Below are positions 35,878 to 45,716 of a stretch of 64,000 bases of DNA, piece by piece. Positions within the stretch are counted from its first letter, which is position 1. Every line of letters begins with the position of its first letter. The notes below the pieces were generated by a model. The model ran no database searches. It was not told the DNA's origin and was given only the letters and a program-made list of their open reading frames with translations. The translations under genes and the position numbers were made by a program. Source of the DNA: Candidatus Methylospira mobilis (GTDB lineage Bacteria > Pseudomonadota > Gammaproteobacteria > Methylococcales > Methylococcaceae); contig NZ_CP044205.1 of assembly GCF_009498235.1 (NCBI RefSeq), positions 863,716 through 927,715 of the forward strand. Reading direction: 5' to 3'.

Positions 35878-36889
35878 ACTTAGCCTCTTGTACTATGGCG
35901 TGGGTTGCTTCTATATCATTGATTGATAGCATGTTTTTTATGCGTATTGCGCGATGACCGTTAAATATCCCATAGCTGCATTCAGAAACCGGCACACCGT
36001 TTATTTTTGCGATGATGATTTCCGGTACTTCGAAAGGGATAATATCCCCTACTTTCATGTTTACGATATCTTCCATTCTGAGTCTGACCGAACCCAGGTC
36101 GGCTATTATCTCCAGTTCGGCAGCCCGGATCTGGTGCGATAGCTGATTCATCCAGCGATTACTGCCGGTTATGGACTCGCCCTGCACGCTGCTGGCCAGA
36201 ATTTCCCTGAGCGGTTCCAGCATGGTGTACGGAAAGCAGATATGCATTTTTCCGCCCCCTGCCTCTCCTGCGTCCAAGGTAAAGCTGGCGGTAATCACCG
36301 GCTCGTTGGGCGTGGCGATATTGACGAACTGGGTGTGCATTTCCGAACGCTGATAAACGAACTCGACCGGATATACCGGTTCCCAGCATTTGGTGTAGCA
36401 GTCGAAAATAAGATCGATAATGCGCTGGATAATACGCTGTTCGGTTTCGGTGAAATCGCGTCCTTCCACCCGCATGGTAAAACGCCCATCGCCGCCGAAC
36501 AAGGTATCTACGCACATGAATATTAACGTAGGTTCCATCACTATCAAGGCTTGCCCGACCAGCGGTTTGACATAAATCAAATTAAAGTTGCTGGGTACGA
36601 CCAAGCCGCGTATAAAGTCGCCGTACTTGGTGACATTAAGCATTTGACGGGATATTTCTATATTCCGCCGCAGTAACCCGAACATTTCCTGCTTTAGCAG
36701 GCGGTTGAAACGATCGTTGATCATTTCCAGCGTAGGCATGCGCCCACGGACAATACGTTCCTGGGTCGCTAAATTGTAAGGCCTGACGCCGTCCGGGTAT
36801 TCGTTGCCCTGATCAGGTATGTCATCGGGCTCGTTCGTTACCCCCTTGAGAAGCAGGTCGACTTCATCCTGCGAGAGCATTGCATCCAT
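35867..36889 (-). CDS. fliM: Flagellar switch protein FliM
   Basis: 340 residues. N-terminal CheY-binding peptide MLSQDEVDLLLKGV, then the middle domain (PTLEMINDRFNRLLKQEMFG; PLVGQALIVMEPTLIF; MCVDTLFGGDGRF) and a C-terminal SpoA-like domain (VRLRMEDIVNMKVGDIIPFE). The presence of the N-terminal peptide implies chemotactic control of the motor by CheY, although che genes are not in the window. It follows fliL by 14 bases. Confidence 0.95.
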   Translation of the reverse strand: MDAMLSQDEVDLLLKGVTNEPDDIPDQGNEYPDGVRPYNLATQERIVRGRMPTLEMINDRFNRLLKQEMFGLLRRNIEISRQMLNVTKYGDFIRGLVVPSNFNLIYVKPLVGQALIVMEPTLIFMCVDTLFGGDGRFTMRVEGRDFTETEQRIIQRIIDLIFDCYTKCWEPVYPVEFVYQRSEMHTQFVNIATPNEPVITASFTLDAGEAGGGKMHICFPYTMLEPLREILASSVQGESITGSNRWMNQLSHQIRAAELEIIADLGSVRLRMEDIVNMKVGDIIPFEVPEIIIAKINGVPVSECSYGIFNGHRAIRIKNMLSINDIEATHAIVQEAKYGY

Positions 36890-36903
36890 TGTGCCGCTTA
36901 CCT

Positions 36904-37401
36904 TTATTGAATCACAAACGACGTAAAGAAAACCGCTGTAACTTCCTGCGCGTCTTTGCGTCCGGTAAACGGCTGGTTGATCTGTTCGATTATTTCATTG
37001 GCCAGTACCGTTTTGCCTTCGGTTGTCGATATATCGGACCCCGCTTTACTGGACAGCAATATCAACAATCGGCTTCTGACTTCAGGATTGAATTGCTTCA
37101 GCTTCTCCGCCTGTTCTTCATCGCTGACCTGTAATGATAATGTGATCTGCATTCGTTTGCCGATAGGACTGGGCTGAAGGTTGACAATGAACGGCTCCAG
37201 GGTAAAGAAAACCGGCGCTGCTGTAGACGTTTCCTTTTCAGTACTTTCCTGCTCGGGAACAGCAGGGCTGCGTGAAACAAAGTACCAGACACCCCCGCCT
37301 ACGGCCGCCAGCAAAACAAGCACCGCCAGTCCGATCAGCAAGGGTTTACGAAACTTGTCGCGTTTGTTTAACGGTTCATCATCGAGTTCGAGTAGTTCCA
37401 T
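36904..37401 (-). CDS. fliL: Flagellar basal-body-associated protein FliL
   Basis: 165 residues. One membrane helix (LLIGLAVLVLLAAVGGGVWY, about residues 22-41), then the periplasmic FliL domain with VFFTLEPFIVNLQP, QITLSLQVSDEEQAEKLKQF, PEVRSRLLILLSSK and EIIEQINQPFTGR. FliL links stator and rotor functions. It is the first gene after a 357-base gap, so a promoter probably lies within that gap. Confidence 0.93.
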   Translation of the reverse strand: MELLELDDEPLNKRDKFRKPLLIGLAVLVLLAAVGGGVWYFVSRSPAVPEQESTEKETSTAAPVFFTLEPFIVNLQPSPIGKRMQITLSLQVSDEEQAEKLKQFNPEVRSRLLILLSSKAGSDISTTEGKTVLANEIIEQINQPFTGRKDAQEVTAVFFTSFVIQ

Positions 37402-37758
37402 AATTGCCGATCATTATCCGTGGAGTAAATCCGATATTACAAGCTTCATCAAAGACCACAGAACAGAATAACGATATTTAACGGTTACAGTCAATGGTTA
37501 CCTGGGTGTCAGCCTTTCTTTCGGTCGTTTGAGCGAGTTAAAGATTTTAATTGTAGCGGTATTGATGTATGGGTTAGCCGATTGAATTACAAGTGTACTC
37601 GCCGGTTGAGTCCTCGTTGTTTAGGGGGTATGAACCCTTCGGCAGGTCGAAAAGGACACACGCCGAAGGGTTCAATTGAATAGCTTAATCAACCTTATAT
37701 CTCTGTGCATGCCGGTACCCCTGGCTGCATTTTCTCAGACCGGCAACTACCGACAGCT
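37402..37758. other. Gap between fliK and fliL with an inverted repeat
   Basis: No gene seen. The 12-base arms GAACCCTTCGGC (37632-37643) and GCCGAAGGGTTC (37662-37673) form a hairpin with an 18-base loop containing AGGTCGAAAAGG. It may end the fliF-K transcript or be a REP-type element related to 6411-6473. No clear sigma-54 or sigma-28 box for fliL was found. Confidence 0.5.
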
Positions 37759-39723
37759 TTAAACATGCGTATCGATCAAGCCTATTCCCGCGCTTTGTTG
37801 ATTGATCTGCGGCGTGACGAGAGTTTCTACGCCGGTTACCAACTCACCATTATCGCCGGAAAAAAAAGATTGTGACTGTGACTGTGGGCGGTTGTTGCCG
37901 GCCCAGTTACTGGACGGCGTGTCCCCTGAGCCTACGCTGGTTTGTCCGAGTTGTATGCCGGCGCTATCCAGCATTTCCCGCAGGCGCGGCATGGCGGCTT
38001 CAAGCGCTGCACGCGTTTCAGGGTGGGCGGCGAGAAATGATGCGCCCAATTGGTGGGTATTGTCGGATAAATTGAGCACGATACGCATAGGCCCAAGGTC
38101 AGGCGGGTTTAGCGTTAAAGTAGCGGTTTGCTGCTGGCTGTTCGCCATCCAAGCAACCTGCTGACTCAGCGCCGTGTTCCAGTCCTGGCTGCCTACAGGA
38201 GGGCGCAGGCTGTCGCTGGCGCCTGATACCACTGAAGAAGCGTTGATCTGGCTTTGCGGAACTATTGTTCCCAGCGCGACCATGCCGTCGGTTTGTTGGG
38301 CGTTCAAACCGACACCGACCTGGTGCGTCGTGGCGGTGGCGACGCTGGGCGTATTAGCTTCCGTTGATGCCATGTGCTGTACGATGGATGCTGCATTTTG
38401 TACAGCAGCGGATTCCGAGGATGCGGATGAATCTGCCATGACCGCATTTCGGTCGGTTGGCGTTGTTGCCTGGGATAAGCTATTATTCGCTGCTGGCGCG
38501 TTCTGAACGGATGCTTTGCCGGGTGCCGGTGTACTGGCGACCGGGACTGATAAACCCGTCAGTGGCTGAGTCGCCTGAGCTGCTTTGAGTGAGGCTGACG
38601 AAACCGCGCTGTTTCCCTCCAGACTCGCGGGTGATGTTTGCTCAGACGCTGTTTTTGCCGTTTTCCCACTGGTAGTCTGCTGATAACTCAGGGCGGTATT
38701 TTGCAAGGCGGCGGTAGCTATGGTCACGGCATCCGGCGGCAGTGCCGTGGCTACCGCATTCTGTTTGTTGGCAGCGTCGGCTTCTTGTGCGCCATCGCCT
38801 GGATTCTGCGTAGCCGGATTCTTATTTTGCGGCGCTGCGTTTGTTGCCGATCCGGAAACCTGGGCGCTTCCGACCATGCTGGCGACGCTGTCCATCAGCG
38901 CGGCGATGGCCGTTGCGCGGGAAACCGGCGTCATGTCAGCCGGCGATGTAGAAGCGGACACTGCAGTTGGCGTTGTTGCCGATTGAGTAACCCCTGATTG
39001 CTCGTCGGCCTGCTTCGTCATCGTCGTATTGGAAATATCACCGGCAGTTTGCCGCTGAGCGGCAGAGCCGGATGCCGTATGTTGTGAGCGAGAAGTTTTT
39101 CCGGCAGTCGCGGCAGTATTGGGGGGTAAAGACGTTGTCGTCTGATTCGTGTCGGATACACTGGAAGTAATCGTATCAGTAGGCGTTGCGACCACGATTG
39201 GCGTAACAGCGGCGATATCGGCAATTGCCGTTGCGGCAGTAGACGTTGCCGGCGACGTTGATATATTGGACGTGGCTGCGGCGTTAAGCGTCGTAGATAC
39301 ATCGGACGCGGTCGCTGCATCAGGCGTCGTTGATGAATTGGACGCTGTCGCTGCATCAGCCGTTGTTGAAGCATCGGGTAATGTCTGCGTATTGGAAGTC
39401 GTTGATGCGTTCGGCGTTTTTTGAGAATTGGAAACTGTTGATGTATCCGGCGTTTTCGAAGTATTGGACGTAGTCGCCGCATTGGACGCTGGCGATGCAT
39501 TGTTCGAAGTCGGCGCGGGAGTTCCTGCTGCCTGGGCGTTTGTGTTGACCTGGCTTGTTGGCTGCGCCTGGGCGTTTGAGCCGTGCTGATTACTGCTCAG
39601 CTGACCGGAAAGTATTTGACTGAAGTCCAGACCTGCGCCGACAGAAGTGTTTTCATTTGAAAACGAACTGATACCAGAGCTGGCTGGGGGGGTATTTAAC
39701 GGATTAACAGCGATTGTAACCAT
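37759..39723 (-). CDS. fliK: Flagellar hook-length control protein FliK
   Basis: 654 residues, long for FliK. The conserved C-terminal hook domain (about 525-610) has TATLTLNPPDLGPMRIVLNL, LGASFLAAHPETRAALEAAM and PRLREMLDSAGIQLGQTSVG. The rest is a low-complexity Ala/Ser/Thr/Gln ruler. Residues 75-165 carry degenerate repeats of about 10-12 residues (STTSNxxKTPDA-like). FliK measures hook length and switches export specificity. A second FliK-like gene lies at 55071-56114. Confidence 0.9.
   Translation of the reverse strand: MVTIAVNPLNTPPASSGISSFSNENTSVGAGLDFSQILSGQLSSNQHGSNAQAQPTSQVNTNAQAAGTPAPTSNNASPASNAATTSNTSKTPDTSTVSNSQKTPNASTTSNTQTLPDASTTADAATASNSSTTPDAATASDVSTTLNAAATSNISTSPATSTAATAIADIAAVTPIVVATPTDTITSSVSDTNQTTTSLPPNTAATAGKTSRSQHTASGSAAQRQTAGDISNTTMTKQADEQSGVTQSATTPTAVSASTSPADMTPVSRATAIAALMDSVASMVGSAQVSGSATNAAPQNKNPATQNPGDGAQEADAANKQNAVATALPPDAVTIATAALQNTALSYQQTTSGKTAKTASEQTSPASLEGNSAVSSASLKAAQATQPLTGLSVPVASTPAPGKASVQNAPAANNSLSQATTPTDRNAVMADSSASSESAAVQNAASIVQHMASTEANTPSVATATTHQVGVGLNAQQTDGMVALGTIVPQSQINASSVVSGASDSLRPPVGSQDWNTALSQQVAWMANSQQQTATLTLNPPDLGPMRIVLNLSDNTHQLGASFLAAHPETRAALEAAMPRLREMLDSAGIQLGQTSVGSGDTPSSNWAGNNRPQSQSQSFFSGDNGELVTGVETLVTPQINQQSAGIGLIDTHV
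39213..39500 (-). repeat. Degenerate coding repeats in fliK
   Basis: This part of fliK encodes imperfect repeats of about 10-12 residues, with recurring SKTPDTST, QKTPNASTTSN, TLPDASTTAD and STTPDAATASD units. Slippage here could change ruler length. Confidence 0.65.
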
Positions 39724-39735
39724 CTGCGCACCTCA

Positions 39736-40185
39736 CTAACGTGAATTTTTTCGATGCTGCTTTGTTAGTGAAGCATACTCGTCCATCAGCTTTTGATCAA
39801 GGCGATTTTCTCGATGCAGACGCTTTTTTTCTTCCTGTGCCTGCAATACGTCGAAGGACAGGCGTTTACGTTCCGCCGCCTGCCAGACACCGCGCGCGTT
39901 ATCCACACGCTCCTGTATTTTCTCGACAATCTGCTGTTGTCCGGCGATGGTGCGATCCATATTTGCCATAAAAGCCTGAAAGTTGCTGTACTCCAGTATA
40001 GAAAGTCCTTCCACCATGCGCGCAGCGCAAATATCGCGGTATTCTTCTCTATATTGTTCAAGCACAGCCAATTTGTTTGCCGCAACCTCTTTTTCCCTTA
40101 TGGCGTCGCTCATGCGCACTGCCGTTTGTTCCGCTTCACGAGCGGCCAGTTCAACCAGTGTCGCGAGCGATGAGTTTTCCACCAT
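39736..40185 (-). CDS. fliJ: Flagellar export chaperone FliJ
   Basis: 149 residues from MVENSSLATLVELAAREAEQ, almost wholly alpha-helical coiled coil, as expected for FliJ, which acts as the export ATPase stalk. It lies between fliI (six bases from its stop) and fliK. A TTG nine bases earlier could be an alternative start. The identification rests on size, coiled-coil pattern and position. Confidence 0.85.
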   Translation of the reverse strand: MVENSSLATLVELAAREAEQTAVRMSDAIREKEVAANKLAVLEQYREEYRDICAARMVEGLSILEYSNFQAFMANMDRTIAGQQQIVEKIQERVDNARGVWQAAERKRLSFDVLQAQEEKKRLHRENRLDQKLMDEYASLTKQHRKNSR

Positions 40186-40190
40186 AATGA

Positions 40191-41609
40191 TCAAGCAAAT
40201 AGTGCAGATAGTCGGGAAAGGGATTCTGTCACGTCGGAGCGTTCGTTTATGCCTTGCTGCAAATAGGCCGCAATGTCGTCGCGCCGGTGAATGGCTTCGT
40301 CCAGTACGGGGTCGGTACCCGCAACGTAGGCGCCGACGCGAATCAGATCGCGCGCGCGTTCGTAACGCGAATATAATTGTTTCAGGCGGCGTGCGAGATT
40401 CAGGTGTTCGGGCGTGGTAATTGCCTGCATGACGCGGCTGATCGACTGTTCGACATCAATGGCAGGATAATGTCCGCTTTCCGCCAGCGACCGGTTCAGT
40501 ACGATATGTCCGTCGAGAATGGCGCGCGCCGCATCGGCAATTGGGTCCTGTTGGTCGTCGCCTTCGGTCAGCACGGTGTAAAAGGCGGTAATGGAGCCGC
40601 CGCCTTCCATGCCGTTGCCGGCCCGCTCCACCAGTGCAGGGAGCTTTGCGAAAACCGACGGCGGGTAGCCTTTGGTTGCGGGCGGCTCGCCCAGCGAGAG
40701 TGCAATTTCACGTTGCGCCATGGCGTAGCGGGTTAAGGAATCCATGATGAGGAGCACATCATGGCCCTCGTCGCGAAAAAATTCCGCGATAGCGGTGGCA
40801 TAGCTGGCGCCCTGCAACCGCAGTAACGGCGGCGCGTCCGCCGGCGCGGCGATAACCACCGAGCGCGCCAAGCCTTCTTCGCCCAGGTTGTGCTCTATGA
40901 ATTCTTTGACTTCGCGTCCGCGTTCGCCTATCAGGCCAACCACGATAATATCTGCGGTGGTATAACGCGCCATCATTGCCAGCAGAACGCTTTTGCCAAC
41001 GCCTGAACCGGCAAACAGGCCCATGCGTTGCCCGCGTCCGACAGTCAGCAGGCCGTTAATGGCGCGTACGCCTACATCGGCTATTTCGGTAATCGGCGTT
41101 CGCGCGAGCGGGTTGATGATGCGCCCGGTCAGCTGCGCCAATTGCTCAGTATGTATGGGGCCGCCTCCGTCAAGCGGTTTGCCAGCGCCATCAAGTACGC
41201 GTCCGAGCAAGGCCATGCCGACCGGCAGGCGTCTTGCGTGGCTGTTGACCGGGGAGGCGCCCTCGTCCAGCTCCCGCGCCGACGGAGGGAGGCAGGCGTA
41301 TTCCTGCACGTAGACCGGTGTGCCTGGAAGTATGCCCTCGACTTCACTGTGCGGCATCAGAAACAGGGTGTTTCCTTCGAAGCCGACCACTTCTGCGTCG
41401 ACGTTGTTGCCGTTGGGCATGGGTATCGAGCAAGCTGCGCCTATGGGCAGTTGCAAGCCGACTGCTTCCATGACCAGCCCGGTAACGCGTGTGATACGTC
41501 CCGAAGTTCGTATCGTATCCAGCCCGTTCAGTCTTGCGTGCGTTGCCGCAAAACCACGCGCCCAGCGGTGCAGGGTAGGTGGTGGACTGGCGTTTACGCC
41601 GTCAGTCAT
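40191..41609 (-). CDS. fliI: Flagellar export ATPase FliI
   Basis: 472 residues, F1-beta-like. Walker A is [20 protein letters not shown], then [20 protein letters not shown] and Walker [41 protein letters not shown] is the signature of the T3S ATPase family. It energises flagellar protein export. The start overlaps the fliH stop (ATGA). Confidence 0.95.
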   Translation of the reverse strand: MTDGVNASPPPTLHRWARGFAATHARLNGLDTIRTSGRITRVTGLVMEAVGLQLPIGAACSIPMPNGNNVDAEVVGFEGNTLFLMPHSEVEGILPGTPVYVQEYACLPPSARELDEGASPVNSHARRLPVGMALLGRVLDGAGKPLDGGGPIHTEQLAQLTGRIINPLARTPITEIADVGVRAINGLLTVGRGQRMGLFAGSGVGKSVLLAMMARYTTADIIVVGLIGERGREVKEFIEHNLGEEGLARSVVIAAPADAPPLLRLQGASYATAIAEFFRDEGHDVLLIMDSLTRYAMAQREIALSLGEPPATKGYPPSVFAKLPALVERAGNGMEGGGSITAFYTVLTEGDDQQDPIADAARAILDGHIVLNRSLAESGHYPAIDVEQSISRVMQAITTPEHLNLARRLKQLYSRYERARDLIRVGAYVAGTDPVLDEAIHRRDDIAAYLQQGINERSDVTESLSRLSALFA

Positions 41610-42316
41610 TCCGCGCCTCCTCCTACAATCTGGCGCGAGATGCTTTCCGGAGTTTTCCGGCGCTCACGCTCCACCAGCCACTCGGTATTGCCTCCCAAAG
41701 CGAGGGCGAGCCGGCGCCAGCGTGTTGACAGCGATGCATCGACTTGCGTATCCGGGGTTTCCAGCAAGCAGCCGCCGCGTTCCATATTCGGATTGGCGCT
41801 CAGTTTCCACGATGCCTGTTCCAGTTCTTCTCCCATGTGATGTTTTAGCAAGGCCAGATCATCGGGATGCAGGTGTAATTGTGCTCCGCCTTTACTGTAG
41901 GTGTCGCGAACCAGCCCATTTATTAGCGGGAGCAATAACTCCGGATGTACCGGGAGCGCGGTTTTTAGTATGGCGCGGGTGAGGTCCAGTGCCAGGGTTT
42001 GCAGATCCTGAGCGATCAATTCGTCCGCATGCTCTCGTTCGGCCTGGAAGCTCTCCATAATCGCCATGATTTGCGTTGCGGATGCTTCCCCCAGTCTACG
42101 GCCTTCGGCCATTCCTTCGCTCATGCCCTGTTCATGGCCGCTGTTGTATCCGTCCGAGTAGCCTTGTTGCTTGCCTTCGTTGTAACCTTGCTGCCGTCCC
42201 TCCGCTATGGCTATTTCGGTTTCTTTCTGGCGCCGCAGCAGTTCGATGTCTTCTTTGCTATCTTCATGCCGAGGCGTTTCGAGGCTTTGCATGGACCAGC
42301 GCACGTAGTTAGACAT
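41606..42316 (-). CDS. fliH: Flagellar export regulator FliH
   Basis: 236 residues. The Gln/Gly-rich stretch [20 protein letters not shown], with Gxxx-type repeats (about residues 40-75), and the C-terminal E-subunit-like domain ([20 protein letters not shown]) match FliH, the negative regulator and stator-like partner of FliI. It overlaps fliI and fliG by a few bases. Confidence 0.9.
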   Translation of the reverse strand: MSNYVRWSMQSLETPRHEDSKEDIELLRRQKETEIAIAEGRQQGYNEGKQQGYSDGYNSGHEQGMSEGMAEGRRLGEASATQIMAIMESFQAEREHADELIAQDLQTLALDLTRAILKTALPVHPELLLPLINGLVRDTYSKGGAQLHLHPDDLALLKHHMGEELEQASWKLSANPNMERGGCLLETPDTQVDASLSTRWRRLALALGGNTEWLVERERRKTPESISRQIVGGGAE

Positions 42317-43310
42317 AGCCGTCCTCCAGGCCTTGTCTTGGCATGATGACCTGATCTTCGTCCACCAGACGCCTGACGATTACCAGTATGTCTCTTTGAC
42401 GTGCGGTCACATCGCTGATGCGCACCGGCCCCATCAGATCAAGCTCTTCGCGCATGGCCGCCGCGGCGCGTTGCGACATGTTCTTGAAGACTTTTTCGCG
42501 GAGTTCCGGCGGTGCGCCTTTCAACGCGATCAGTAGTGCGTCCTGCGGCACTTCGCGTATGATGATCTGCATGCTGCGGTCATCGAAGTCGACCAGGTCG
42601 TCGAAGACAAACATCTCGTCTATAACTTTTTGCGCCAGGTCTTCGTCGTATTCCCTGATGTGCTGAATCAGGCCGCGTTCGGTATCGCTGGGGGCGATAA
42701 AGTTGAGTATTTCCGCTACCGCGCGCGTTCCTCCCATCTCCCACTTTCTCATGCCGCCGCTGTTGGTCAACAATTTTGTCATGACTTCGTTCAGTTCGCG
42801 CAACGCGAAGGGCTGTATGCCTTCCAGGGTGACGATGCGCAGTATGACATCGTTACGGAGCCGTTCGTTTAAATGTGTGAGAATTTCGCAGGCGTGGAAG
42901 CGTTCGAGATGCACCAGTATGGTCGCGATGACCTGCGGGTGTTCGTTATTGATTAATTCGGCGACTGCTGCGGGGTCCATCCATTTCAGGCCTTCGATAC
43001 CGCTTACGTCGCTGCCGCCTCCCATGATGCGGTGCAGCATGGACGCAGCCTTGTCCTCGCCCAGCGCCTGAGTTAATACGCCACGTATGAAGTCATCGGC
43101 ATCCACCGTCAGCGGCACCAGGCCTTTTACCTGGCTGTCAAAATCGAAAATGACTTCTTCCATTTGATCCTGCATGACGGATCTCATTCCGGCCATGACT
43201 TCGCCCAGCTTTTGAACCTCCTTGGGCTGCAGAAACTTGATGACCTCTGCTGCGTCGTCCTGGCCGATGGTAAGCATCAGAATGGCGCTTTTCTGGACTC
43301 CGTCGATCAT
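42309..43310 (-). CDS. fliG: Flagellar switch protein FliG
   Basis: 333 residues. Armadillo-like domains with VQKSAILMLTIGQDDAAEVI, DPAAVAELINNEHPQVIATI, LVHLERFHACEILTHL and the C-terminal motor segment MFVFDDLVDFDDRSMQIIIR, LIALKGAPPELREKVFKNMS. FliG transmits torque from the stator to the C-ring. The start is one ATGA overlap after fliF. Confidence 0.95.
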   Translation of the reverse strand: MIDGVQKSAILMLTIGQDDAAEVIKFLQPKEVQKLGEVMAGMRSVMQDQMEEVIFDFDSQVKGLVPLTVDADDFIRGVLTQALGEDKAASMLHRIMGGGSDVSGIEGLKWMDPAAVAELINNEHPQVIATILVHLERFHACEILTHLNERLRNDVILRIVTLEGIQPFALRELNEVMTKLLTNSGGMRKWEMGGTRAVAEILNFIAPSDTERGLIQHIREYDEDLAQKVIDEMFVFDDLVDFDDRSMQIIIREVPQDALLIALKGAPPELREKVFKNMSQRAAAAMREELDLMGPVRISDVTARQRDILVIVRRLVDEDQVIMPRQGLEDGYV

Positions 43311-45061
43311 TTTTTCACCTTTTCTTTCTCTTCTTCAGGTTTGGCGTTTAACCAGCCCTGGATAATCTGCGCGACCAGGCGCGGTTCGTTACGGGCCAGT
43401 TCTCTGGTTCTTTTGAGTTTTTCCTGGTAGAGGGTGGGGCGCTCGGATCGCGGCTGTCCGGTGAGCTCGTCAATTTCTTCTTCCGCCTCCACTTGCTGCG
43501 TCAACTGGGTTTGCAGCGCAGCCAGGCCTGGCTCGCCTGTTTCGGGTGCTACTTCCCCTGCTTCCTGTCCGGCAGGGAGCGCTGGAGTCGGCGGTGGTGG
43601 GAACATGACGTCATTCAAGCGGGCCAGCAGCGGTTTGAGCGCGCGCCGGTACAGTACCAGTATGATGATACCCAGCAGCAGATAGCGCGCAACCTCTTTT
43701 GCCAATGCGATGTTTTCCGGTTGTTTCCACCAAGGCAACTCGGGCAGCTTTTCTGGCGCAGCCGACAGGAACGGACTGTTGACGATACTGAACGAGTCGC
43801 CGCGCTCCTTGCTGTAGCCCATGGCTTCCTTGACCAGGTTGTTCAGCTGCTGGGTTTCCGCATCCGATAATGCCTGCGCCGGTGAGCCAGGGTTGTCGCC
43901 GGGCTTGCGATAGTTGACGACAACGGCGACGGTCAGTCGTTTCATTCCACCCATGGGTCTTTGAATATATTGTACCGTTTTGTCGACTTCGTAGTGTGTC
44001 GTCTCGTCCTTGTGCGTGTTAACCGGCGTTTGAGGCGCTGCTGAGATGTCCGGTTGTTGCGGATTGATCAGCGCGCTGGATTGAGCCGGCGCTTGCGGTT
44101 GGTTGGAAAGGGCGCCCGGAATGCCTGATGCCGTAGTCGAAGATCCCACCGATTCACTGGATTGCTGGCTGCGTATGGCGGTGTTGGGCGGAGGATTGGG
44201 CTTGTAGTTTTCCGCGGCCTGTTCGCTACGGCTGAAATCGACTTCCGCAGTCGCCTCCGCCCGGACATTGCCTGCGCCTACAATGGGCGTCAGTATCGAT
44301 TCGATGCGCTTGACGATGTCATTTTGAACGTCATGAATATATTTAAGCTGAGCCGGATTGGGGCCGGAGCTGTTTTGCTCGTTCATCGGTTCGGACAGCA
44401 GATTACCGTTTTGATCGACGACGCTGATTCCCTTGGGGTGAAGATCCGGAACGCTGCTGGCGACGAGATGCACGATGGCGTTGACCTGGGCCTGATCGAG
44501 GTAGCGACCCGGGTGCAGGTTGATAATGATTGATGCCGTCGGTTTTTGTTGTTCGCGTGTGAAGACGGTGGGTTTCGGCAATGCCAGGTGTATGCGGGCC
44601 GATTGAATGGAGCCGATGGTTTCGATTGAGCGCGCCAGCTCTCCTTCGAGAGCATGCTGAAAATTCACCTGCTCCAGAAATTGGGATACCCCCATTTTCT
44701 GGTTGCTCATCAGTTCGAAGCCGACGTTGCCGCCTTTGGGCAGGCCCTGAGCCGCCAGTTTGAGCCGGGTATCGTGCACCTGGGCTGCGGGAACCAGTAT
44801 GGCGCCGCCGCCCTCGGCATACTTGTAGGGAACGTTCATTTTTTGCAGTTCGCCGACGATGGCTCCACCGTCGCGGTCGCTGAAGTTGGCCAGCAGCACG
44901 CGGTATTCGGGTTCCTGTCCCCACAGCCAAACTCCCGCCATCGCAGCCGCGATGGCCGCAACGCCCAAGGTAATGATCAGCTGCCGTCCGATGGCGCTGC
45001 TAAAAAAGCTCGCAACGGGCGAGGATGCGGAGACTTCGATCAGTTCGGCGTCGTTAGCCAT
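43307..45061 (-). CDS. fliF: Flagellar MS-ring protein FliF
   Basis: 584 residues. Membrane helix near residues 25-50 (LIITLGVAAIAAAMAGVWLW), the periplasmic YscJ/FliF domain with GLPKGGNVGFELMSNQKMGV and FQHALEGELARSIETIGSIQ, then a second helix near 470 (EVARYLLLGIIILVLYRRAL). It forms the MS ring that anchors the basal body. It is the first gene of the minus-strand fli run, and fliE lies head to head with it on the plus strand. Confidence 0.95.
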   Translation of the reverse strand: MANDAELIEVSASSPVASFFSSAIGRQLIITLGVAAIAAAMAGVWLWGQEPEYRVLLANFSDRDGGAIVGELQKMNVPYKYAEGGGAILVPAAQVHDTRLKLAAQGLPKGGNVGFELMSNQKMGVSQFLEQVNFQHALEGELARSIETIGSIQSARIHLALPKPTVFTREQQKPTASIIINLHPGRYLDQAQVNAIVHLVASSVPDLHPKGISVVDQNGNLLSEPMNEQNSSGPNPAQLKYIHDVQNDIVKRIESILTPIVGAGNVRAEATAEVDFSRSEQAAENYKPNPPPNTAIRSQQSSESVGSSTTASGIPGALSNQPQAPAQSSALINPQQPDISAAPQTPVNTHKDETTHYEVDKTVQYIQRPMGGMKRLTVAVVVNYRKPGDNPGSPAQALSDAETQQLNNLVKEAMGYSKERGDSFSIVNSPFLSAAPEKLPELPWWKQPENIALAKEVARYLLLGIIILVLYRRALKPLLARLNDVMFPPPPTPALPAGQEAGEVAPETGEPGLAALQTQLTQQVEAEEEIDELTGQPRSERPTLYQEKLKRTRELARNEPRLVAQIIQGWLNAKPEEEKEKVKK

Positions 45062-45227
45062 GGTAATCGGTTGTCATGCGGTGGGGATTGATTAAAGAGA
45101 TTAAAGACCGTTCGAATATACAGGCATGCTTCTAAGTATACCCACTTTACATAAAAAGCACAGACTACTGTATCCATCGGATTGGATTTGTTATAGTCCC
45201 CATTAATTCACGCCTTGCGGAGGGAAT

Positions 45228-45593
45228 ATGAAAGTAGGTGGAATCGAACAAAGCAGCATAGAATCCATGGTTGCGCAATTACGCAGCATAGCGGCTCAGA
45301 CGCAGGATGTCGGCACGGGCTCTGCACTGACCGGCGTATCACCCATCGGGTCAGGCGCCGGAGCGGGGCCGGTGAATTTTGGCGATGTATTGAAGGCGAC
45401 GCTTGATCAGGTGAATGAGCGCCAGCAGGCGGCGGATAAAATAGGCCAGCAGTTTGCGATGGGCGATGACAGCGTCAATATCTCCGACGTGATGATTGTC
45501 GGGCAAAAAGCGAATATTTCCTTGCAAACCGCGGTGCAGGTACGTAACCGGCTGGTTTCGGCTTATCAGAGCATTATGAGTATGACGGTTTAG
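45228..45593 (+). CDS. fliE: Flagellar hook-basal body protein FliE
   Basis: 121 residues. The FliE signature spans NFGDVLKATLDQVNERQQAA, then KIGQQFAMGDDSVNISDVMI and QKANISLQTAVQVRNRLVSA up to the C-terminus. FliE connects the MS ring and the rod. AGGGAA lies before the ATG at 45228. In most genomes fliE precedes fliF in the same direction; here it is inverted, and 166 bases separate the two divergent genes, presumably containing both promoters. I saw no clear sigma-54 or sigma-28 box there. Confidence 0.93.
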   Translation: MKVGGIEQSSIESMVAQLRSIAAQTQDVGTGSALTGVSPIGSGAGAGPVNFGDVLKATLDQVNERQQAADKIGQQFAMGDDSVNISDVMIVGQKANISLQTAVQVRNRLVSAYQSIMSMTV

Positions 45594-45597
45594 CGTC

Positions 45598-45681
45598 ATG
45601 GCTGCCGTCACATTTGTAACGCGCAAATTTGCCGATGCTCTCAAAGCAGCCGATATCCCTGACAACCTGGCCGGGAGCTGA
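45598..45681 (+). pseudogene. Remnant of a DUF1640-like gene
   Basis: Just after fliE the frame MAAVTFVTRKFADALKAADI, PDNLAGS-stop (27 codons) resembles the N-terminus of DUF1640-type coiled-coil proteins (MxxxTFDTxKFxxxLKxAGxP). There is no ribosome binding site and the rest of the gene is missing, so this is probably a fragment. Confidence 0.35.
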
Positions 45682-45716
45682 AGCCTCCGTATATTGATTG
45701 AGTCAGCGCCGCTTCA

